From NCBI RefSeq assembly GCF_026151205.1, contig NC_087082.1, positions 19,554,494 to 19,618,493 of the forward strand: DNA of 64,000 bases. The letters run 5' to 3'. Source of the DNA: Bolinopsis microptera. Taxonomy: Eukaryota; Ctenophora; Tentaculata; Lobata; Bolinopsidae. The position numbers and the translations under genes are program-made. Under the pieces are notes generated by a model, which had not been told where the DNA came from, did no database searches, and saw nothing but the letters and a program-made list of their open reading frames with translations. Of the stretch, positions 20,789-31,015 are shown one piece after another (the stretch's first letter is position 1; every line of letters starts with the position of its first letter).

Positions 20789-22280
20789 AATACAGGTAGG
20801 CCGGTTTAGATTAGCACAATTGACGGTACAGAGAGGTTTTATTTATTACAAATGTGATTATCTTAACCCCACTGATTCATCATTGAAATCAATAAAATGA
20901 CAGTACAGCAGGCTATCGTTTCGATCTTGACTGTGCCATAGTAGTATAGTGTCATGGTTTGGAGCCCCGTTTGAGCGCTATCCGAGACACATTTTACTAA
21001 AATGTCATTTTAGCACAGTTGACTAATCTGCCACAACTTTAGCCGGAGGTTTCAAGTTCGAATCCCAGTCGGAGTCGTTCTCCAATGTGATTATATTATT
21101 ACATTTTAACCTAGTTTAACCCATATTCAAGCAATCTAACCCTACATTATGCGATACAGAGTATCAACTAAATACATTCATCACACAGCAGAAGTCGTTA
21201 AATGAATAGTGTACACGTTCACGTACAATTACATCAGTTGTCTATGGACATTATTAACATCTGGTTCAAGGCGACCTCTGCAGTATAATGTACGGATAAA
21301 GGGATATAGTGACTTATATGCTAGCTAAATTTAACTAGAGTGTACAGTTTAGGACAACACCTGGTTGATATGGTAACGTAATGAGAAAGCACTTTTCAGG
21401 AAGGTTACTCAATAGTACCAAGATTGTACCGTCATTGTAAAGTAAAGTTACGGCAACAGCTGTTTTTTGTACTTGACAGATATTTGCTTAATTTAAGACC
21501 CAAACAAAACTAAAGTGAATTGATAAAAATGTGACTTTCTTAAAAGAAATACGTGTCAACAAAATATAGATTTTGTAGAAGCTGATAAATATATATAGTG
21601 TACTCGAGCACGTATTACACTGACTGTTTGATATGAAATGTAATTTATAGAGAGTACTTACAGGACGGTTACTTTACAGCCTCGAGAATAATTTGTCATT
21701 GTATAATAGCCATAGACCTAGTACAGAATAAGCACGGTAGCAGCTGTGTAATGTATTTGACTCAAATCTCTTGTCAGGACTGGTCTAGATATTTTATATT
21801 TTCTACAATTATATCAGAAGATCTCAGCAAATTGAACAGTGTGCGAGGAATTTTTAAATATAATAACCAATGAAAGATAGTGCTAATTCCTACCTCAATT
21901 AGTGGACCGTCCCTTTACATTAGAACTCAGTGTTTGTCTTTGTTAAATATCTTGATAAGGTATAATTACGAACAGGTGCGTGTTTTACTGGACAGTCTCT
22001 ATCTTCTTCATATCTTGAGGTATTAGCTTTAGGTAAGTGACAACTGGATCAAAGTTGTTTTGTTTAGTTTTATGCTCAAGGTTCGCACTATTCTGCTTTG
22101 TTATATTTGAGCTGTCGTATATCAACATAGTATTTTAGTACAATATTAGAATATTGTAGAAATCATACCCGTAAATATTTGCTCGGTATCTGGCAGCAGT
22201 TCATCGATTAATGTTCCGTGTTCTGTTTCCTGGTATTTTGTGATCAGAATATTTTCTTGAGTAGGATAAGATGAAATCCG
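20789..22280. other. Unassigned sequence with a tRNA-like stretch
   Basis: Around 21009-21075 there is an A-box-like TAGCACAGTTGAC followed 46 bases later by a B-box GTTCGAATCC, the spacing of a tRNA internal promoter. The stems do not pair well, so this looks like a tRNA-derived SINE head and not a working tRNA. No body or tail of a SINE is recognised. The rest of the stretch has no gene. Confidence 0.35.
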
Positions 22281-22790
22281 TCACCTTATCTTACACAATA
22301 CTGAATACTGAATGAATACTGAATGAATACTGAATACTGAATGTATACTGAATGAATACTGAATGAAAACTGAATACTGAATGAATACTGAATACTGAAT
22401 GAATACTGAATGAATACTGAATGAATACTGAATGAATACTGAATACTGAATGAATACTGAATGAATACTGAATGAATACTGAATGAATACTGAATGAATA
22501 CTGAATGAATACTGAATGAATACTGAATGAATACTGAATGAATACTGAATACTGAATGAATACTGAATGAATACTGAATGAATACTGAATGAATACTGAA
22601 TGAATACTGAATGAATACTGAATGAATACTGAATGAATACTGAATGAATACTGAATGAATACTGAATGAATACTGAATGAATACTGAATACTGAATGAAT
22701 ACTGAATGAATACTGAATGAATACTGAATGAATACTGAATGAATACTGAATACTGAATGAATACTGAATAATATACTGAATACTGAATTA
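22281..22790. repeat. 11-bp tandem repeat (TACTGAATGAA)
   Basis: The unit TACTGAATGAA is repeated about 40 times, interspersed with a shortened 7-bp form TACTGAA. The array stops where the left arm of the zinc-finger palindrome begins (22768), and the first bases of the arm (ATACTGAATACTGAATT) still carry the short unit. Confidence 0.95.
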
Positions 22791-22939
22791 TAATTATGAT
22801 GTATTATTTTTTAAAGTTATAATGTAGACAAGGAAACACACGTTTAGATTTTTGAAGATAACTTTAACTAAACTATATTCAATAACTCTATATATCTAAA
22901 TACTTATTTCAATAATTATCAACGTTTTGGTTATAAAGT

Positions 22940-23635
22940 TCAAGAATCTTCCTGACGATACATTTGTGAAAGTTTAAAAAGCTTGATGCTAATATTTTTG
23001 TTCTCGTTCATTAGTTTGTTGACATCAGATAGACTAGTAGTCGTGATAACTGCAGTCAAAAGAGCTTGTTCTTCCATACTTAAAATTGTGGCGATGTCTT
23101 GTCCACAGTCAATGAGATGCTGCTCAAATTTCTCAAACATTTCCGTTTTCATTATGTAAGAGAATAAAAAGTCCATACATTTGTTCTCCTCCTTGCACAA
23201 TTTACTTTGTAACAGGACATCTAGAGATTTGAGTAATTTCGACATATCATTTACCTTTTTATTTATTTGCTTGATTGCTACGCCTTTCCGCTTGCCTTTG
23301 TGTTGCCGAACTGAGTCAGATTCTAACTCATCACTACTTGATACACTTCTACTATCACTATATGGTGTTTTTGACTCGTAATCAGCACTTGTTTCCTCAG
23401 AGTTAGAACCGTCTTGTTGAGATTCTTCAGATATTATCGTATCAGCATCTGAATATGTGGAAGCAGGATAATCCAGTTTTACATCAGTCGCATCCGAGTT
23501 AGCTTTTGATAGTGGTTGAATGTTAGAGCTTGTTTCTGACTCTCCGTTCTCTCGATGATACCGACTTTTGTGTGAGGACAAGCTATATTTATTGACAAAA
23601 GACTTGTCACAGAATGAGTAAGAAATAGGACTCAT
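22940..23635 (-). CDS. C2H2-type protein, left palindrome copy (231 aa), first zinc ligand lost
   Basis: The frame is open from 23695, but its first ATG is at 23635. Residues 1-25 correspond to one C2H2 finger of the form C-x2-C-x12-H-x4-H in the sister copy; here the first cysteine codon reads tyrosine (SPISYSFCDKSF), so zinc binding should fail. A serine/acidic low-complexity middle follows, then a basic KGKRKG patch that could be a nuclear signal. The C-terminal third is helical (DMSKLLKSLDVLLQSKL) and ends in ILSMEEQALLTAVITTTSLS, DVNKLMNENKNISIKLFKLS. The last part resembles the end of the 357-residue protein at 33409-34482. The protein is probably nuclear; its function is unknown. The reading frame is otherwise intact. 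Confidence 0.65.
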   Translation of the reverse strand: MSPISYSFCDKSFVNKYSLSSHKSRYHRENGESETSSNIQPLSKANSDATDVKLDYPASTYSDADTIISEESQQDGSNSEETSADYESKTPYSDSRSVSSSDELESDSVRQHKGKRKGVAIKQINKKVNDMSKLLKSLDVLLQSKLCKEENKCMDFLFSYIMKTEMFEKFEQHLIDCGQDIATILSMEEQALLTAVITTTSLSDVNKLMNENKNISIKLFKLSQMYRQEDS

Positions 23636-23749
23636 GATATTACTAAGGATACGTATAGAACGTTTGCAACAACAATCTTCAAATATATTGTTCAATCTAA
23701 CGGGAATGCTTCAAATTTTGTGGAGTAATTAACTCAGACCCACGTGCTA

Positions 23750-23756
23750 TTTTATA
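23750..23756 (-). promoter_or_regulatory. TATA box of the left palindrome gene
   Basis: Minus-strand TATAAAA, with GCACGTGGG (an E-box) immediately downstream on that strand. It lies 115-121 bp before the ATG at 23635. The mirror-image box is at 24039-24045. Confidence 0.55.
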
Positions 23757-24038
23757 CAAATAAAAAACAACTAATCTGCTTTCCCTGATCGACGTGTCTT
23801 TTTCTTAACCAACGGTTAGGTCTCATTGTATTTGTATGTACGGGTGTTAAGGACTTCGGGCTCCCTCCTTTCCTACCCTCCCTCCCCTGGAGGGAGGGTG
23901 GTAGGGTAGGGAGGGAGGGTAGGAAAGGAGGGAGCCCGAAGTCCTTAACACCCGTACATACAAATACAATGAGACCTAACCGTTGGTTAAGAAAAAGACA
24001 CGTCGATCAGGGAAAGCAGATTAGTTGTTTTTTATTTG

Positions 24039-24045
24039 TATAAAA
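24039..24045 (+). promoter_or_regulatory. TATA box of the right palindrome gene
   Basis: Plus-strand TATAAAA followed by TAGCACGTGGG, 115-121 bp before the ATG at 24160. The two boxes are about 283 bp apart, head to head across the G-rich centre, so the centre can act as one divergent promoter. Confidence 0.55.
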
Positions 24046-24159
24046 TAGCACGTGGGTCTGAGTTAATTACTCCACAAAATTTGAAGCATTCCCGTTAGAT
24101 TGAATAATATATTTGAAGATTGTTGTTGCAAACGTTCTATACGTATCCTTAGTAATATC

Positions 24160-24855
24160 ATGAGTCCTATTTCTTGCTCATTCTGTGACAAGTCTTTTGT
24201 CAATAAATATAGCTTGTCCTCACACAAAAGTCGGTATCATCGAGAGAACGGAGAGTCAGAAACAAGCTCTAACATTCAACCACTATCAAAAGCTAACTCG
24301 GATGCGACTGATGTAAAACTGGATTATCCTGCTTCCACATATTCAGATGCTGATACGATAATATCTGAAGAATCTCAACAAGACGGTTCTAACTCTTAGG
24401 AAACAAGTGCTGATTACGAGTCAAAAACACCATATAGTGATAGTAGAAGTGTATCAAGTAGTGATGAGTTAGAATCTGACTCAGTTCGGCAACACAAAGG
24501 CAAGCGGAAAGGCGTAGCAATCAAGCAAATAAATAAAAAGGTAAATGATATGTCGAAATTACTCAAATCTCTAGATGTCCTGTTACAAAGTAAATTGTGC
24601 AAGGAGGAGAACAAATGTATGGACTTTTTATTCTCTTACATAATGAAAACGGAAATGTTTGAGAAATTTGAGCAGCATCTCATTGACTGTGGACAAGACA
24701 TCGCCACAATTTTAAGTATGGAAGAACAAGCTCTTTTGACTGCAGTTATCACGACTACTAGTCTATCTGATGTCAACAAACTAATGAACGAGAACAAAAA
24801 TATTATCATCAAGCTTCTTAAACTTTCACAAATGTATCGTCATGAAGATTCTTGA
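24160..24855 (+). pseudogene. C2H2-type protein, right palindrome copy, premature stop
   Basis: This is the mirror copy of the gene at 22940-23635. The finger is complete here: C-x2-C-x12-H-x4-H in CSFCDKSFVNKYSLSSHKSR followed by YH. A GAG to TAG change at 24397-24399 ends the protein after 79 residues, before the basic patch and helical C-terminus. The frame is open again beyond the stop to TGA at 24853-24855, with a few substitutions against the left copy (IIIKLLKL for ISIKLFKL). The truncated product would still hold the finger. The two copies thus carry different single defects. Confidence 0.7.
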
Positions 24856-25029
24856 ACTTTATAACCAAAACGTTGATAATTATTGAAATAAGTATTTGGA
24901 TATATATAGAGTTATTGAATATAGTTTAGTTAAAGTTATCTTCAAAAATCTAAACGTGTGTTTCCTTGTCTACATTATAACTTTAAAAAATAATACATCA
25001 TAATTATAATTCAGTATTCAGTATATTAT

Positions 25030-25817
25030 ATATGTTGCTTAATAAGTTGTATATAAATGTGGCTATCAGGCACATTTTGGTGTATCGGAATAGTCTTAAA
25101 GACCTTCCTGGGCTGAAATACAAAAATTCGAGTGACCGCGAAACCCTGAAAAAGGGTGTGGCCGAAAACGCCCTCATTGCATTATTTCAAAAATGCAATG
25201 AAGTCCAAATGTTTTAAGAATCATCTAGAGAGGTGATAACCGTTGAGAAATCGCTTTTAACACGAAAAGCTAACGAGATAGCCTTTTAGGACGGTTGGGA
25301 TCCGACTATTTAGAGTTTATCGAACTTGAGTGCTTGTCGAACTTCTGTCCGTGTCGAATGTGTACCGATTTCCGAAAATCTGAATGATAAATCATATCAC
25401 CATTTTCTGTGTTCGTGCTATTACTACGGGGAATTTTTGAAAAATACATGTGAGTAGTATGACTATGCCGGGCCAGACTCATTTCGAGAACAGTGGATTT
25501 CAGACGGAAATAGGGTGTTTTGAAAATCTGACATATAAATTTGTGTGTAAAAAAGGATGTAATTGGTTTCCGGGTTAACCCTAGGTAGCTGGATTGAGTG
25601 AGCTTTCCGGGTATGGTAACCCTAGCCAACTCTAGCTGTGTACAATTATATCCCTAATAAGGTCTGTGTAGTGCTCTAGATAAGTAAAAAAGTTTCACCT
25701 GAAGATATGACTGGCAGTCTGACAAGCCAATCAGGAAGACTAGACGATTTTTTTCACTCTGGCCCCGGAACTAATTACATGAGGACATGACCGGTAGTCT
25801 GACAAGCCGATCGGGCT
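25030..25817. other. Spacer between palindrome and polymerase gene
   Basis: No gene is seen. A diverged direct repeat is present: GACTGGCAGTCTGACAAGCC near 25710 and GACCGGTAGTCTGACAAGCC near 25788. The left end of the Polinton-like element must lie in this stretch or further left, but no inverse partner could be tested because the right end is lost past the gap. Confidence 0.45.
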
Positions 25818-25905
25818 ATCAATTAACACTTCAATTAACATCCGTGCAGGGTGTTAATTGATGCTGGATATCCGGTGCTGATAGAGGATGTGATCGTTAT
25901 ATAAA
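25818..25905 (+). promoter_or_regulatory. Hairpin plus TATA box before the polymerase gene
   Basis: ATCAATTAACAC at 25818-25829 and its exact inverse GTGTTAATTGAT at 25851-25862 form a 12-bp stem with a 21-base loop. A TATATAAA box follows at 25898-25905. The first in-frame ATG is at 26016, about 110 bp downstream, nearly the same TATA-to-ATG distance as in the palindrome genes. Confidence 0.55.
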
Positions 25906-26015
25906 CCAAGAATTTTACAACTGACATTACCTATTTGCTTATTTGATTGAATTCGCTGCTTGAATTATCAAATCTTGAAACAACCGATTGTCAGTTTATT
26001 TCCCCTTTGGTCGCT

Positions 26016-27031
26016 ATGACAAAGAGCCCTTGTCATTTCGGTCCTTCTACGGACTTTAAGTTTAGTGGTAAGTATGATTCAGCCCTTGCGGAGGTTTCCA
26101 GGGCTATTTGGCGTGCTCGGGATAACTATCCTATTAAAGCACTTTTGACTGTGACTGCCTCGAATGGTATCCGATATGTTTCCGATCCCTTGTACGTTCA
26201 TCAGTTTAAACAGGAGATGATTGATCTTACCTTGAGGAATAGTATTGATGCTCAACTGGAGCTTGCCGTGATGGATGCGGCATGTGAAGGCGTGTTCGAT
26301 AGTATAGATACTACCTCTTATTATTTAAACCTCAGACAGATACGGGATCCAGGTCATCAGTGCCCGGTGTGTAAGAAGTGGCATGCTAAAAACTTTAAGA
26401 GACATGTGCAAACATGTGGTAAGGGTAAGTGGTGTACAGTTTGCTATACTCGTCCTGATGATTTGGCAGCTCATCGGTTGGTATGTGAGGGGGATCTTTT
26501 CCCATGTCGGGTATGTAGTTTGGTTTTCCAGAGTCGAGAGCTTAGATTGGAGCATGAGACGATTTGCAGAAGACCTGATTGCAGTGCGACAGCCAGGAAC
26601 GTGAGACCTAGAGTGGAGACAAGTGGGACAGCTGAAGAGAGTTCCTCGGAAAACCAGACGGTAACCAGTATCACGGCCATAGATGGATTATTTCGTAAAT
26701 TCTCTTTATCTCCTCCTCTTAAAGTTGGTACCGATTTTCAAGGAGCTTTGAAGAAATCGTCCCCCAGATTGACTGATATTATTGAAAGTAATCTTGGAAC
26801 TGGTATAAAGTTCAATTTGGAGTTGAATGTAACCCTCAGCAAGTTGGTCACCGGAGACATCGTAGCTAGAACATTTGATAGCGAGATGATACCATTACTT
26901 CTCACAGATCTCATTGCTCCAGCTCTCCAGACCCATAACAACAACATCAGTGATCGGGTAGACAGACTCATCAGAGATGGGAGTGGATGGGCGGTACACG
27001 AGATAATCTCCATCTCGATTAACATTACCAG
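26016..27031 (+). CDS. Polymerase gene exon 1: N-terminal zinc-finger extension
   Basis: The frame is open from 25947 (TTG) but the first ATG is 26016 (MTKSPCHFGP), which I take as the start. The exon encodes about 338 residues. From residue 116 there are three C2HC fingers in a row: CPVC with RHVQTC, CTVC-x9-H-x3-C and CRVC-x12-H-x3-C. A serine-rich linker and an LNVTLSKLV-type segment follow. The exon ends at ACCAG|GTAAGA, a canonical donor at 27032, in phase 2. It is spliced to 27234. Fingers in this position are common in the large polymerase proteins of Polinton-like elements and probably bind nucleic acid. Confidence 0.8.
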
Positions 27032-27233
27032 GTAAGAAATATTATTGACCCTTTTACAGATATATCTTTTAACTGAAATTTCATGGATATACCTCATTCG
27101 CAAAATTTAATGAAGTATATTATCTTTCTTAACTGATTTTTCTTGGTTATATTAAAATCGTCCTTGTAACGGTATATTAGAACCAGACAGACACAATATT
27201 TTATTCGCAAAAATTTAATGTTTTATATTTCAG
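27032..27233 (+). other. Intron 1 of the polymerase gene (202 bp)
   Basis: GTAAGA donor and TTTTATATTTCAG acceptor. Removal joins the two coding frames exactly in phase and restores the conserved YNPLAGSSWMELP region. Confidence 0.85.
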
Positions 27234-27477
27234 GTATAACCCGTTAGCAGGTAGCAGCTGGATGGAGTTGCCTTTACCCATCAGACGTAAGACCTACGCT
27301 CTTCTCAACATCCAGAACATGAACGATGAACGCTGCTTGGAATGGGCTCTAGTTGCAGCTCTCGAACGTCAGCGGGGGTATCCTAGAGGGAATAACCGTC
27401 TTCGCGTTGGTCGCTATCAGAAAAGCAACGTGAAGATAAACATGACTGGTATCTCCACCCCTACTCCAATCAGCGAG
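27234..27477 (+). CDS. Polymerase gene exon 2
   Basis: Bounded by acceptor TTTCAG at 27231-27233 and donor GAG|GTGAGA at 27478, phase 0. It encodes PLAGSSWMELPLPIRRK, then NIQNMNDERCLEWALVAAL and an R/Y-rich stretch, ending PTPISE. The motif (N/D)-D-E-x-C-[LF]-x-W followed by a helix is conserved in the equivalent part of many Polinton-like polymerase proteins. The cysteine, paired with a histidine in exon 3 (TSHWVWIQDLS), recalls a papain-like thiol protease layout; that is an inference, not an established function. Confidence 0.8.
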
Positions 27478-27803
27478 GTGAGAATTTTAATTAGTGCTAT
27501 CAGTGATTTTCAAATTAGATGAGAAATAGCTATTTGCAAACTAAGGTAACGGAGTTGAACGTGCATATGTAAAAATTTACTAACGAAATTTTAATCGGTT
27601 TTGCGGTGATTTCATTGTTTTCAGTGTAAGTTATAATTTTTACAAGTTACATCTTCAATCATAACGGATATTTTCTGACGCGATAAAAAGTGACTTTTAG
27701 GAATACTATTAACTTCCTGCCTGTGTCCGGGCTTTCTAGTTTAGTTTAGAATCAAATGTCGCCGGCTTTGCAAGTTAAACAACTCACCCGTTATTTATTT
27801 CAG
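27478..27803 (+). other. Intron 2 of the polymerase gene (326 bp)
   Basis: GTGAGA donor and TTATTTATTTCAG acceptor, phase 0. The reading frames on both sides fit without adjustment. Confidence 0.85.
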
Positions 27804-30751
27804 ATTGGTAAGGTTGAGAAGTTGAATGACGTTTCGATCAATGTTTTTGGATGGGATGATGGAACGATTTTGAATGGAGAACCGAGCGAACTTCACCAGG
27901 GATTCTACCCTATCAGACTCTGTCAGAATCCTAACAGTGAGACGTGCATCAACATTCTGCTGGTGGAGAACGACAGGACGAGTCATTGGGTCTGGATACA
28001 GGATCTCTCAGCACTATTATGTGGACAGAGCCAGAATACTCATGCAAAATTTTTTTGTTGTAGATGTTTGAGAGGTTTCACAAGAAGTGACCTTTTGGAT
28101 AATCATGAAAGTGATTGTTCTAAATTGGACGCACAGCGAACCATCATGCCCCATGAAGTTAAACAACGTGATTATCCAGTAGGAAGTATAAGGCAGAAGA
28201 AGACGGAGAAGGAGCAGCTCACGTTAAAGTTCAACAGTTGGAGGAAGACGATAAAAATCCGTTCACGGTCTCCGCTGACATAGAGTGTATCCTAGTGCCG
28301 CGGGAGGTAGACGAAAACGGAGTTACAGTGAAGATCGCAGAGCACACCCCCTGCACGGTATCGTACAAGCTAAATAGTCACCTAGCTGGGTTTGAAGATG
28401 AGCCTGTAGTTATTTTCCATGGACCAAAATGTATCGATGAGTTCTTGGAAGCTCAGGATTTATTGTATGACCGTCTCAGACCCTGGATGGAGATGAATGA
28501 GCCAATGGAGAAGGTAGACCAGGCTACCATGGATCGTCTCAATGCTAATCCAAATTGTGTTATTTGCAAACGTAAACTTATTAAAGATAAACATCTCGAT
28601 CACTGTCACTACACTGGTAAAGTTTTAGGTTACACTCATCCACTATGCAACCTAGAACGTCAAACACCAAAGTATTTACCCATTTTCTTTCACAATCTTA
28701 AAGGATACGACTCACACATGGTTATTGGAGGTATTGCAGATCGTGTTGATGATCCTTGGGATATCAATGTTATCGCCAAGGCTATGGAAACATACACAGC
28801 ATTCAGCACTAAAAAGTTCAGGTTCATTGACTCATGTGCTCACCTCAACTCCTCTCTAGAGAAACTTGTGTCTAATCTTCATTCGTCAGGACCTGGAGCC
28901 TTTAAACCTGTCGAAGACTTCCTTCAGCAGAAGTTCGGTTGTGTGGAGCCTGAGAAACTGGAGCTTCTTCTTCGCAAAGGGGTGTACCCCTACTCCTACT
29001 TCAAGACCTTCGAGACCTTTGAGGAGACTGAACTACCTCCCATTACGGCTTTCTACAATGACCTGAACGATGAACCCTGCTCGGAGGAGGACTATGCTCA
29101 TGTGCAGAAAGTCTGGGAGGTGTTTGGTTTGGAGAGTCTCAAGGATCTGGTATATCTCTATATAGCCTCTGATGTCCTACTCCTCGACTCAGTGCTACAA
29201 CAGTATAGGATAGAGTGTATAAATTCTTATGATCTTGATCCTGTACATTATTATACTGCACCAGGTTTAACATGGGATGCAGGATTAAAGTATACTGAGG
29301 TAGAGCTAGAATTATTGAAGGATCAGGAAATGTATACTTTTATCGAGCAGGCTATCCGTGGTGGTATTAGCACCATTACTCATCGCTATGCTAAGGCTAA
29401 CAATCATAATCTTCCAGACTATGATCCTTCTAAACCTGAAAGCTACCTTTCCTATATAGACGCAAACAACTTATACGGGTGGGCTATGTGTCAGAAGCTT
29501 CCGATATCGGGCTTCAAGTGGCAGAAACCGGGTAAACTTCTCACCGTCGACGACATCATGGCTTGGGATCCGAATGGTGACGTGGCTTACTTTGTCGAGT
29601 GTGATACAGAGATGAAACCCGAGGATCACGACAAATTCAACGATCTACCTCTATTCCCTGAATCTCTGGTGGTGCAGGATAGTATGGTATCAAATGCAAC
29701 TCGTAAGGCAATGGAGAGGAGAGGGGTAAACTCCGTTGCTCCTTCTAAGAAGCTTGCTCCAAACCTCTTTCCTAAGATTAAGCATAAGATTCATGTAGCA
29801 GCATTGCAGTATTACATTTCAATTGGTGGTGTTTGTACCAAGATTCATAGAGTTATAGAATTTGTGCAGTCTGATTGGTTAAGGAAGTACATTGCATTTA
29901 ACACCAAAAAACGACAGGAGTCTACTTCAGAGTTTGGTAAAGCTTTCTTCAAACTACTGAACAATGCTTTCTTCGGGAAGAGTATGGAGTCGGTGAGGCT
30001 TAGAGTGAACATCAGACTGATACGGAACGGCAGGCAACATCGCTTTCAGACTAGTAAACCTGGATTCAAGAGGTTTTGCATTTTCTCTGATAAACTGGTT
30101 GGACTAGAACTTGTTAAGCCTGTTATCGTGTTAGATAAGCCGATTTATTTAGGAGCAGCTATTTTAGACTTGTCAAAATTGTTAATGTATAGATTCTGGT
30201 ACGATGTGCTCAAGGTTAAATATAGTAACATTAAATTATGTTTTACGGATACAGATAGTTTCTTATATTGGGTTGAAACTGCCGATCTGCATAAAGACTA
30301 TCAGGATATGGCCAGTCACTTTGACACTAGTAATTACCCTACTGATCACCCCCTATTTGATTTAACTAACAAGGCAGTACCGGGCTTAATGAAAGATGAA
30401 TTTGCGGGTAAGTTTGCCTCTGAGTTTTGCGGATTAAGAAGTAAATTATATAGCTGTAAAGTTCATAAAGCTGATGGTAAGATGGCCGCAGCAGGGGTTA
30501 AACATAAAGTAGCTAGACGTCACTTATTACATGAGAAATATAAAAGTGTTTTGTTCGGTGGAGAGGAAGTGAGGGTTAACCAAACCACCCTTAGAAGTTA
30601 TAATCATACAATGTATACTATTAAGCAGAGGAAATGTGCACTTTCTGCCATTGATAATAAGAGATATATTTTGCCAGACTTAGTCACCACTAGAGCTTTA
30701 GGACATTGCCTTAACCAGCCTGAACTAGAATGTGATATTGAATTTGTTTAA
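27804..30751 (+). CDS. Polymerase gene exon 3: family-B DNA polymerase with one frame change
   Basis: The exon starts IGKVEKLNDVSINVFGWD and includes a fourth C2HC finger (CCRCLRGF, H-x3-C). A one-base frame change is needed between 28172 and about 28256, most likely in the AAAAA at 28253-28257. The main frame then runs to TAA at 30749-30751. Exonuclease motifs: DIE (Exo I), FFHNLKGYDSH (Exo II), YIASDVLLLD (Exo III). An HNH/endonuclease VII-like insert, CVICKRKL with DHCHYTGKVLGYTHPLCNL, lies between Exo I and II. Polymerase motifs: A, SYIDANNLYGW; B, KLLNNAFFGKS; C, CFTDTDS. All catalytic acids are present. It would copy the element by protein priming. The frame change may be a mutation, a sequencing error or recoding. 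Confidence 0.88.
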
Positions 30752-31015
30752 GTTTTAAGATGTTGTGCTTTGTGATTGATGATTGACTTATTTGTTTAAA
30801 AACTGCATCAGTTTAACTTTTAATTTGTTTATATTTTATTCTCTGTGATTTTAAAATGTTCACAATTGCCTTTAATTATTCCTGTGGAATTAATTTATTA
30901 GATAAGATTTTCTTAACTATTCGTATTTACCTTTATTTATTCCGGCGGAATTAATTTATCAAATAAAATATTCCGGCGGAATTAATTTATCAGATAAAAT
31001 ATATTCCCCGGCGGA
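30752..31015. repeat. 3' flank with 31-bp TTCCGGCGGAATTAATTTATC repeat
   Basis: Three to four increasingly exact copies of a unit holding TTCCGGCGGAATTAATTTAT and (A/G)ATAAAATA run from about 30880 to 31015. AATAAA at 30962-30967, about 210 bases after the polymerase stop, could be the poly(A) signal. The array runs into corrupted sequence on the right. Confidence 0.7.

Larger units (their letters stand above)
22768..25029. repeat. 2.26-kb near-perfect palindrome
   Basis: The left arm is 22768-23886 and the right arm 23909-25029 (1119 and 1121 bp), with a 22-base spacer CTGGAGGGAGGGTGGTAGGGTA-like at the centre. The stem next to the centre is CCTACCCTCCCTCCC with its inverse. Arm differences are few single-base changes and short indels. 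Each arm carries one copy of a C2H2 zinc-finger gene transcribed away from the centre, with a TATAAAA box beside a CACGTG E-box about 115-120 bp before each ATG. Confidence 0.93.

Noticed and set aside
21009..21075. Functional tRNA gene
   Set aside because: A and B boxes are spaced correctly, but the T-arm and acceptor stems do not pair.
22768..25029. Palindrome as a missed-adapter sequencing artefact
   Set aside because: The arms differ by specific substitutions, including one stop and one Cys/Tyr change, and flanks differ. It stays possible but is less likely.
25032..25217. 61-codon frame right of the palindrome
   Set aside because: Composition is not protein-like, there is no promoter, and no sister copy exists in the left arm.
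28238..28283. Programmed ribosomal frameshift before the polymerase
   Set aside because: No canonical slippery heptamer in the reading phase; an indel in the A5 run is simpler.
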